Shown here: positions 6,898 to 11,782 of the stretch, in pieces | Position numbering within the stretch: the first letter of the stretch is position 1 | Layout: each line of letters opens with the position of its first letter | Assembly: GCA_964386535.1 (NCBI GenBank) | Contig: CAYLRY010000056.1 | Coordinates: 1-14,531, forward strand | DNA length: 14,531 bases | DNA from: CAYLRY01 sp964386535 | GTDB taxonomy: Bacteria > Chloroflexota > Dehalococcoidia > Dehalococcoidales > UBA3254 | Direction of reading: 5' to 3' | Translations under genes and position numbers: made by a program | The notes under the pieces: model-generated | Seen by the model: only the letters and a program-made list of their open reading frames with translations | Told to the model about the DNA's origin: nothing | Databases searched by the model: none

Positions 6898-8440
6898 CAC
6901 TCTCCGGGCGTCCGCCCTTTATCACTGGTTTATTAGCGCCGTGAATAAACTTTTTCTTTTTCTTGCGCGGCTTATCTTCAGGCCGTCCCGGACGGTTGGT
7001 GAAGATGTCCTCGGCAAAGCGGATCTGGCTTTTACCTGTTTCTCTGGGCTGTATGATACGGCGGGGAATAAAAGTACTGCTGAGCACAGTGGAGGCTTCA
7101 ACCTCTTCTTCCTCAGTCTCTTCAGCAGGTTCAGCCTCCTCAGTTTTAATCTCCGCTGTCACAGGTTCAGGTTCAGTTACGGCTTCAATTTCTTCAATTA
7201 CTGGTACCTCTTCTTCAGCTACAGCCGGTTCTACAACCGGGGCCGCTTCTGCTGCCGGGGCAGCCGTTACGGGTTCAGGAGCAGGTTCAGGTTTTAAAGC
7301 AGCGGCAGCTATGGCTTCAGCGGCAGCCAGGGCAGCAGCTTTTTCGGCTTCTTTCTCCCTGATCTCCTTAAGCCTGGCCTCTTCAGCGGCGGCTTTAGCC
7401 GCTTTTTCGGCTTCAGCTACAGAGGCGCTCTTGATATCGATCCTCCAGCCGGTCAATTTAGCCGCCAGCCTGGCGTTCTGTCCATCCTTACCTATGGCCA
7501 GAGACAAATGCTTATCCGGCACTACTACAGTGGCAATATCATTGACCAGGTCCACACTTAAGACCTGGGCTGGGCTGAGGGCATTAGCGATAAAAGTGGG
7601 TATATCTTTGTTCCAGGCCACCACATCTATTTTTTCGCCGTTCAGCTCATTTACAATATTTTGTATGCGTATACCTCTCAATCCTACACAGCAGCCCACC
7701 GGGTCAATGCCTTCCTGGCGTGCAGCCACAGCTACCTTGCTGCGGAAACCGGCCTCGCGGGCAATGGACTTGATTTCCACTATACCATTAAAGACCTCAG
7801 GCACTTCCAGCTCAAACAGGCGGCGCAGCAGGTTGGGATGGGAACGGGAAACTACAACTTTAGGCCCCTTTGCAGTTCGAGCGACCTCTACAACATAAAC
7901 CCGGAGCCTTTGACCAATGCGGTACCTTTCACCAGGAGTTTGTTCAGTAGAGGCCAGCACAGCTTCCACCCGTCCGAGGTTGATAAATGCCTGTTTGGGC
8001 TCAGTGCGCTGCACTACGCCGGTGATAATATCATTGGCCTTTCCCACGTATTCTTCAAATATGGCGCTGTGTTCAGCTTCATGAAGGCGCTGTAAAATAA
8101 CCTGTTTGGCTGTCTGGGCAGCGATGCGGCCGGCATTGGCCGGAGTAGACTCAATCATCAGAACATCACCTAATTTGGCTTCAGGATTAACTTTTTTTGC
8201 CTGATACAGAGTGACATCCTTGCGGTCGTCAGAGACTGACTCTACCACGGTTTTTTCCGCCCAGACCTCAACCCTGCCGGTGGTAGGGCTGATTTTTACC
8301 GAGATATTCTGGTTAGGAAGGAAATGCTCTTTGCGATATGCCGATACCAGAGCTGCCTCCACTGCCCCGATGACCACCTCTTTTGGCAGGTTTTTCTCAG
8401 CCGAGAGTTGAGTGATAGCGAGCAGAAAATCGCTCTTCAT
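6878..8440 (-). CDS. nusA: Transcription termination/antitermination factor NusA
   Basis: NusA binds RNA polymerase and nascent RNA and modulates pausing, termination and antitermination. The N-terminal polymerase-binding domain is at about 1-130, the S1 domain at about 135-200 (GVVQRTEPKQAFINLG), KH1 at about 225-280 (IDPVGCCVGLRGIRIQNIVNEL) and KH2 at about 290-340 (LAIGKDGQNARLA). After this the protein is unusual: residues 340-380 are Ala/Glu/Lys-rich and helical, 384-450 is an Ala/Pro/Val/Glu-rich acidic stretch, and 455-520 is a mixed tail with FAEDIF and a KPRKKKKK basic cluster. The total of 520 aa is long for a NusA lacking the acidic repeats of enterobacteria. GGAGGG lies 9 bases before the ATG at 8440. 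The rimP gene that often precedes nusA is not here. Confidence 0.96.
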   Translation of the reverse strand: MKSDFLLAITQLSAEKNLPKEVVIGAVEAALVSAYRKEHFLPNQNISVKISPTTGRVEVWAEKTVVESVSDDRKDVTLYQAKKVNPEAKLGDVLMIESTPANAGRIAAQTAKQVILQRLHEAEHSAIFEEYVGKANDIITGVVQRTEPKQAFINLGRVEAVLASTEQTPGERYRIGQRLRVYVVEVARTAKGPKVVVSRSHPNLLRRLFELEVPEVFNGIVEIKSIAREAGFRSKVAVAARQEGIDPVGCCVGLRGIRIQNIVNELNGEKIDVVAWNKDIPTFIANALSPAQVLSVDLVNDIATVVVPDKHLSLAIGKDGQNARLAAKLTGWRIDIKSASVAEAEKAAKAAAEEARLKEIREKEAEKAAALAAAEAIAAAALKPEPAPEPVTAAPAAEAAPVVEPAVAEEEVPVIEEIEAVTEPEPVTAEIKTEEAEPAEETEEEEVEASTVLSSTFIPRRIIQPRETGKSQIRFAEDIFTNRPGRPEDKPRKKKKKFIHGANKPVIKGGRPESDADDEG

Positions 8441-8496
8441 ATTGAAAATACCCTCCAGCTCCTGTAATATCGAGAGACCGTTTTACGCCTAATCAT
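8437..8496 (-). CDS. Possible leader peptide, 19 codons, overlapping the nusA start
   Basis: An ATG at 8494-8496 opens a frame encoding MIRRKTVSRYYRSWRVFSI and ends with TGA at 8437-8439, overlapping the nusA ATG as ATGA. The peptide is strongly basic (five Arg, one Lys, no acidic residues). GAG 8 bases before the start is only a weak ribosome site. The nusA Shine-Dalgarno lies inside this frame and itself creates some of the Arg and Gly-like codons, so chance is a real alternative. It is listed as a candidate for translational coupling or a leader, not as a firm gene. Confidence 0.25.
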   Translation of the reverse strand: MIRRKTVSRYYRSWRVFSI

Positions 8497-8511
8497 AATA
8501 AACACTCACAT

Positions 8512-8542
8512 AATAGAAAAAGTGGGAGCAATACCCACTTTT
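8512..8542 (-). terminator. Hairpin with U-run in the nusA leader (attenuator candidate)
   Basis: AAAAGTGGG (8518-8526) and CCCACTTTT (8534-8542) form a 9-bp perfect stem with a 7-base loop. Read on the - strand the stem is followed by TTTTTC, the form of an intrinsic terminator. It begins about 4 bases after the predicted nusA transcription start. It could stop transcripts from further upstream, protect the 5' end, or attenuate the nusA operon. Confidence 0.6.
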
Positions 8543-8552
8543 ACCTAAGAGA

Positions 8553-8581
8553 AGTATATCACAAATGATGGAATAGAGCAA
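8553..8581 (-). promoter_or_regulatory. Promoter of the nusA-truB cluster
   Basis: On the - strand, -35 TTGCTC (8576-8581) and -10 TATACT (8553-8558) are 17 bases apart, with a TG one base before the -10 (TGATATACT), giving an extended -10. The predicted start is near 8546, about 105 bases before the nusA ATG. It is the only good promoter seen upstream of the cluster. Confidence 0.6.
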
Positions 8582-8605
8582 CACAATTTTTTTAGCCTTG
8601 ATTCA

Positions 8606-8706
8606 CCATCAAACAAAGCTAAACGAGCGGGGATTTTTTCACCAAATTAGTGCAGAAACCTTGTGCCTGTTTGAAGCTATTTGATGGCGGATTTTGGTTT
8701 AGCTTT
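8606..8706. repeat. Overlapping inverted repeats upstream of the nusA promoter
   Basis: CCATCAAA (8606-8613) matches TTTGATGG (8680-8687), and AAAGCTAAAC (8615-8624) matches GTTTAGCTTT (8697-8706). In this order the two pairs cross, as in a pseudoknot. GTTTGAAGCT (8669-8678) offers a second, imperfect partner for AAAGCTAAAC, which would nest instead. So the segment holds one left arm that can pair with two alternative right arms. It lies in the otherwise gene-free stretch between the tRNA terminator and the nusA -35. I see no ORF in it. Confidence 0.45.
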
Positions 8707-8802
8707 ATATTATATGGTAGCTGAATATGGTTGAATATTAAGCTCATTCCAGTATGATTCCATTCTGAAGATCCGTTTTGAAAACGATTATCAGGGAATT
8801 TT

Positions 8803-8847
8803 TATAATAATAAAAAAGCCTTTATGTATTGATTTACATAAAGACTT
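8803..8847 (-). terminator. Intrinsic terminator of tRNA-Thr
   Basis: A 13-bp stem with one U-G pair, AAGCCTTTATGTA (8816-8828) and TACATAAAGACTT (8835-8847), encloses a 6-base loop. On the - strand it runs into TTTTTATTATTAT. It lies 17 bases after the encoded CCA of the tRNA. Confidence 0.85.
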
Positions 8848-8863
8848 TATTAGCTTCAATAAC

Positions 8864-8939
8864 TGGAGCCAGCGACAGGATTCGAACCCGTGACCCGCGC
8901 TTTACGAAAGCGCTGCTCTGCCAACTGAGCTACGCTGGC
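8864..8939 (-). tRNA. tRNA-Thr (anticodon CGT), CCA encoded
   Basis: The cloverleaf closes fully on the - strand: acceptor GCCAGCG with CGCTGGC, TA at 8-9, D arm GCTCAGTTGGCAGAGC, anticodon stem GCGCT/AGCGC with loop TTCGTAA, a 5-base variable loop, and T arm ACGGG-TTCGAAT-CCTGT. The anticodon CGT reads ACG (threonine). The discriminator base is T (8867) and the 3' CCA is encoded at 8864-8866. It is a single tRNA gene with its own promoter and terminator. Confidence 0.97.
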
Positions 8940-9005
8940 TTTATACCCGTGTCCATGCTTCTATTCAGCCGCCTCACATTCCCAATCCGCACTTCTTAAA
9001 TAATA

Positions 9006-9034
9006 ATTATATGTGAGCCAATGCTTATTGTAAA
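9006..9034 (-). promoter_or_regulatory. Promoter of tRNA-Thr
   Basis: On the - strand, TTTACA (9029-9034) and TATAAT (9006-9011) are separated by exactly 17 bases, a near-consensus sigma-70 promoter. The predicted start is near 8999, giving a 5' leader of about 60 bases before the mature tRNA end at 8939. It begins about 50 bases after the stop of the CBS-domain gene. Confidence 0.8.
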
Positions 9035-9081
9035 GGCAACATCTGCCCGGCGCCACGTTAACTTTTTTGTTTGCTGTTACT

Positions 9082-9723
9082 TCAACGGTTGACGGTTTTG
9101 GCATCAAAACCCAGACCTGTCAGGTCGGAAATTATCTGGCGTGCATCATCGGTGTCCAGATGCACCACCAGATTATTGGTGACGCTGGCAGGTGAGAAAA
9201 TAGACCAGATAACTTTTATAGCTATACCCAGTTTGTTGATAACTGAGATTATCGTTTCTGCATTTTCGCCAGTACCGCCGCCTTTCACGATGATTCTGGT
9301 ACCTGGGATACCGATTCCCAGTGTAGGATTGACCACTTTGTAAAAAATATCATTGGTGGTCACAACACCTACCATTTTCCCGTCTTCAATCACTAGCAAG
9401 GTGCCCACTCTGGCAGTTTGCGCTTTATTGGTGGCATACTCGACCGTATCTGTGGGTTTAACACTGACTACCTTCTTCCGCATCACATCACCCACAACAT
9501 GATGGGAAGCCCAGGGGCCGATCTGCCATATTAGTGGCAACCCGGATTGTGGTTTTAAACTTTCAATGCTTCTTTGCGAAACAACGCCAACCGGTCTGCC
9601 GTCTTCATCTACCACGGGAAGACGCCGGAAATCATGTTCACGCATGATTTTCATTGCTTCCAGGACAGGTGTTTCCCGCTTAATAGAAATTACATTCCGG
9701 GTCATCAGTTCAGCCACTAACAT
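9082..9723 (-). CDS. CBS-CBS-ACT-like sensor protein (AcuB type)
   Basis: The 213-aa protein starts directly with a first CBS domain (1-about 55: VAELMTRNVISI, DFRRLPVVDEDGRPVGVVS). A second CBS domain spans about 74-130 (VGDVMRKKVVSV, VGTLLVIEDGKMVGVVTTND). CBS pairs bind adenosine nucleotides such as ATP, AMP or SAM. Residues about 140-213 (TRIIVKGGGTGENAETIISVINKLGIAIKVIW...NNLVVHLDTDD) form an ACT-like regulatory domain, the architecture of AcuB-type proteins. It is probably a cytoplasmic ligand sensor; target and ligand are not evident, and no acuA or acuC gene is nearby. AAGGAAA precedes the ATG at 9723. It is transcribed divergently from the MarR gene, about 490 bases away. Confidence 0.88.
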   Translation of the reverse strand: MLVAELMTRNVISIKRETPVLEAMKIMREHDFRRLPVVDEDGRPVGVVSQRSIESLKPQSGLPLIWQIGPWASHHVVGDVMRKKVVSVKPTDTVEYATNKAQTARVGTLLVIEDGKMVGVVTTNDIFYKVVNPTLGIGIPGTRIIVKGGGTGENAETIISVINKLGIAIKVIWSIFSPASVTNNLVVHLDTDDARQIISDLTGLGFDAKTVNR

Positions 9724-9761
9724 TGTTTTTCCTTATCTTAGTCCCATTTACTACGCTCAAT

Positions 9762-9770
9762 AGTATATCA
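9762..9770 (-). promoter_or_regulatory. Extended -10 promoter of the CBS-domain gene
   Basis: On the - strand TATACT (9762-9767) is preceded by TG with one base between, giving TGATATACT, identical to the nusA element. The -35 position is poor. The predicted start is near 9755, about 32 bases before the gene start at 9723. Confidence 0.45.
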
Positions 9771-9800
9771 TAATTTCCCTGAAAATGCCCTTATGACTTT

Positions 9801-9816
9801 ACCGGTTGAAACCGGT
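9801..9816. promoter_or_regulatory. Palindrome, possible operator for the CBS gene
   Basis: ACCGGTT (9801-9807) and AACCGGT (9810-9816) form a perfect 7-bp inverted repeat around GA, 16 bases in total. It lies just upstream of the -35 position of the CBS-domain promoter. It could be a binding site for a dimeric regulator; the cognate regulator is not known. Confidence 0.4.
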
Positions 9817-10055
9817 ATCCAGGCTTCTCTCCTTATAATGAATGCTGGTTCAGGCCCGTCATGGAACTGGTGGATGTATTGCAGCGGATGAACTCGGTTT
9901 GCATTTTTTAATAGTGCCATCCGCAAGCCAATTTTCCTGGATTAATATTCCTGGCATTGATAACTGGCTGAATTTATCTTTATTTTTCCGTAGACGTCAA
10001 TTTTTTTCAGGGAAAATCAATTTTTAAATTAAGGCGTGATTTTTCAAGTGTTTGA

Positions 10056-10084
10056 TGTTATAATATGTGGTGATCGAATACGAT
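10056..10084 (+). promoter_or_regulatory. Extended -10 promoter of the MarR gene with a palindrome at the start
   Basis: TG (10056-10057), one base, then TATAAT (10059-10064) form an extended -10; the -35 is weak. The predicted start is near 10071. ATCG-AATA-CGAT (10073-10084) is a short inverted repeat right at the start site, followed by a further CGAT. That is a natural place for autorepression by the MarR protein, though this is an inference. The leader to the ATG at 10216 is about 145 bases. Confidence 0.45.
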
Positions 10085-10215
10085 AAACGATAGTATATTT
10101 CCGTTAACAAATATTTTTTTACATACTTAAAAAGAGTACAGGGTCACTGGGATAGCAAATTGCTCTGCCTGAAGAATGCTGAGCGGTATAAACAAATAAA
10201 AAGATTGAGGTGAAA

Positions 10216-10728
10216 ATGGAATACGACGAAACTGCAAAATTTTATTCTTATGCGGATCCGGACCAGGATATGTGGTTGTTCCTTACACATACCAGGTACG
10301 CAATCTACAGGGCCAGGGAAAGAGAATTACAGAGGTACGGCATCTCCCCTGAGCAGGTGGGGGTATTGTTTATTGTCCAGGCTCTAAAAAACAAGGCTAC
10401 TCCTTCAGAAATATCCCGTTTCATAATGCGTCAGCCTCACACCGTTTCAGCTTTGATTGACCGTATGGAAGAGAAAGGCTTTGTAAAAAAATATCACGAC
10501 CTGGATAAGAAAAATCTGGTGAGGGTCTCCATTACTGAGAAAGGTCTTCAGGCTTATGAACTGTCCCGCAAGAGGGGTCCTATACACCGCATAATGGCTG
10601 TTTTGACCGATGAGGAACGGGCACAGTTGCGTGAGCTTCTGCGTAAACTACAGGTAGAGGCCCGCCGGGAGCTGGGCATGGATGCTGACAAACTGCCGCC
10701 CTCAGATTACGAAAGGCACGAGGTATAA
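10216..10728 (+). CDS. MarR-family transcriptional regulator
   Basis: The 170-aa protein has the MarR layout: N-terminal dimerisation helices (about 15-55), a winged helix-turn-helix (about 58-110: ATPSEISRFIMRQPHTVSALIDRMEEKGFVK, wing with DKKNLVRVSITEKG) and a C-terminal helix for dimerisation (about 125-155). Such proteins are dimeric repressors released by small ligands or oxidation. There is no Cys in the protein, so thiol oxidation sensing is unlikely. I chose the ATG at 10216 because GAGG (10207-10210) lies 5 bases before it; the GTG at 10210 overlaps that site. The next gene, on the same strand, has its own promoter, and its target is not evident. Confidence 0.92.
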   Translation: MEYDETAKFYSYADPDQDMWLFLTHTRYAIYRARERELQRYGISPEQVGVLFIVQALKNKATPSEISRFIMRQPHTVSALIDRMEEKGFVKKYHDLDKKNLVRVSITEKGLQAYELSRKRGPIHRIMAVLTDEERAQLRELLRKLQVEARRELGMDADKLPPSDYERHEV

Positions 10729-10749
10729 ATAATTTTTTACTGCTGGTAA

Positions 10750-10769
10750 AGGGGGGAGATTTCCCCCCT
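10750..10769. terminator. GC-rich hairpin after the MarR gene
   Basis: AGGGGGGA (10750-10757) and TCCCCCCT (10762-10769) form a perfect 8-bp stem with the loop GATT, 21 bases after the stop. It lacks a T-run on the + strand, so it may terminate weakly or simply protect the 3' end of the transcript. Confidence 0.5.
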
Positions 10770-10806
10770 CTCTGATTTAAGACGGCTGCTGTGTTTATCT
10801 TTTGTG

Positions 10807-10815
10807 TGTTATACT
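10807..10815 (+). promoter_or_regulatory. Extended -10 promoter of the patatin-like gene
   Basis: TG (10807-10808), one base, then TATACT (10810-10815) form an extended -10. The -35 is weak. The predicted start is near 10822, giving a leader of about 25 bases to the ATG at 10847. This also argues against the longer frame that opens at the TTG at 10802. Confidence 0.5.
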
Positions 10816-10846
10816 TTATAAAAACACAAAACGGAGCCAGTGTCTT

Positions 10847-11677
10847 ATGGAGGAAGGAAAAAGAAAAAAGGTAGGTCTGGCCCTGGGTGGGGGATATGCC
10901 CGCGGATTGGCCCATATTGGTGTATTGGAAGTATTCGAAAGGGAAGGCATACCCGTGGATATGATCGCCGGGACCAGTATAGGGGCATTGGTAGGCGCAC
11001 TCTATGCCAGGGAGATGGATCCCGGCCTAATGAAAAGACAGGCTCAGCAGATTGATATTTTAGGCATCACTGCCCTGGTAGATCTGACAGTACCCCATGG
11101 GGGATTTGTGGCAGGAAAAAGAGTAACCTCCCTTTTAAAGCGTTTGATAGGCGATGTGGGTTTTAAGGATCTGAAACTGCCTCTGGCCTGTGTGGCCACC
11201 GATATTTTAACGGGTGATGAAGTGATAATGAAAGAAGGCCCGGTACTGGAGGCAGTACGGGCCAGTATTTCCATTCCACTCATTTTTACCGTGGTGAAAG
11301 CTCAGGGTCATTACCTGGTAGACGGCGGCCTGGTAAACCCGGTGCCGGTAAGTGTGCTGAAGGCAATGGGGGCTGATATCATTATTGCTGTGGATGTTAC
11401 TCCAAATAAAGCGGAAAGGGCGGACTACCTGAGAAGTAACCATAAGATCGTTAAAGCCCCTGGTCTTCTTCAGGTGCTGATACAATCTATATATATCAGT
11501 ACTTATCTAACCTCCAGAACGGTTTCTGATGGGGCCGATATTATTATTCATCCGCAATTAGCCCATATTAATCCAGGTGATTTTCACCGCGCTAGTGAGT
11601 GTATTCTGGAAGGTGAGCTGGCGGCTGAAGATAATATAGCCCATATTAAAAGATGCTTGAAAGCCGCCTGCATTTAA
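10847..11677 (+). CDS. Patatin-like phospholipase (RssA/NTE type)
   Basis: This is a predicted lipid acyl hydrolase with a Ser-Asp dyad. The motifs are in order: oxyanion-hole loop LALGGGYARG (residues 11-20), nucleophile elbow GTSIG with Ser44, and DGG with catalytic Asp159 in YLVDGGLVNPVP. Both catalytic residues are present, so it should be active. No signal peptide or membrane segment is seen, so it is cytoplasmic or membrane-peripheral. At 276 aa it matches the short bacterial RssA-like type. I chose the ATG at 10847 (GGAG 10 bases before it) over an upstream TTG that lies in the promoter. The substrate is not known. Confidence 0.93.
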   Translation: MEEGKRKKVGLALGGGYARGLAHIGVLEVFEREGIPVDMIAGTSIGALVGALYAREMDPGLMKRQAQQIDILGITALVDLTVPHGGFVAGKRVTSLLKRLIGDVGFKDLKLPLACVATDILTGDEVIMKEGPVLEAVRASISIPLIFTVVKAQGHYLVDGGLVNPVPVSVLKAMGADIIIAVDVTPNKAERADYLRSNHKIVKAPGLLQVLIQSIYISTYLTSRTVSDGADIIIHPQLAHINPGDFHRASECILEGELAAEDNIAHIKRCLKAACI

Positions 11678-11705
11678 ATGCCTTTCGGCTTTTCTCGTTT
11701 TTAAT
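11660..11705 (+). terminator. Intrinsic terminator overlapping the patatin stop
   Basis: AAAGCCG (11660-11666) pairs with CGGCTTT (11686-11692), enclosing an inner palindrome GCATTTAAATGC (11670-11681). It is followed by a T-rich stretch (TTCTCGTTTTT). The left arm lies inside the coding region, and the TAA stop (11675-11677) is in the inner loop. Confidence 0.7.
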
Positions 11706-11719
11706 AATATTCGGATTTA

Positions 11720-11751
11720 ATATTAAATGAGCCCCCTGAAAAAGAGGGGGC
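11720..11751 (-). terminator. Terminator of the surface-protein gene
   Basis: GCCCCCT (11731-11737) and AGGGGGC (11745-11751) form a 7-bp GC-rich stem with a 7-base loop, about 30 bases beyond the stop of the - strand gene. On the - strand it is followed by the moderately T-rich TCATTTAATATT. It lies between two convergent genes. Confidence 0.65.
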
Positions 11752-11782
11752 CCGTTTAATATATATCAATAATCAGGGTTTA

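Larger units (their letters stand above)
9724..10215. other. Divergent intergenic region between the CBS and MarR genes
   Basis: Apart from the promoters and palindromes listed separately, I see no gene. An open frame at 9842-10027 (+) has no ribosome site and no recognisable protein features, so it is not called. The right half is AT-rich with runs of A and T. A near-palindrome AGCAA-A-TTGCT lies about 60 bases before the MarR start. Confidence 0.55.

Noticed and set aside
6963..7898. Long + strand ORF (311 codons) opposite nusA
   Set aside because: It is the antisense reading of the Ala/Glu-rich nusA tail, gives a Ser/Ala-rich low-complexity product and has no ribosome site.
9842..10027. 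61-codon + ORF between the CBS and MarR genes
   Set aside because: No ribosome site, no domain, and it sits in a promoter-bearing intergenic region.
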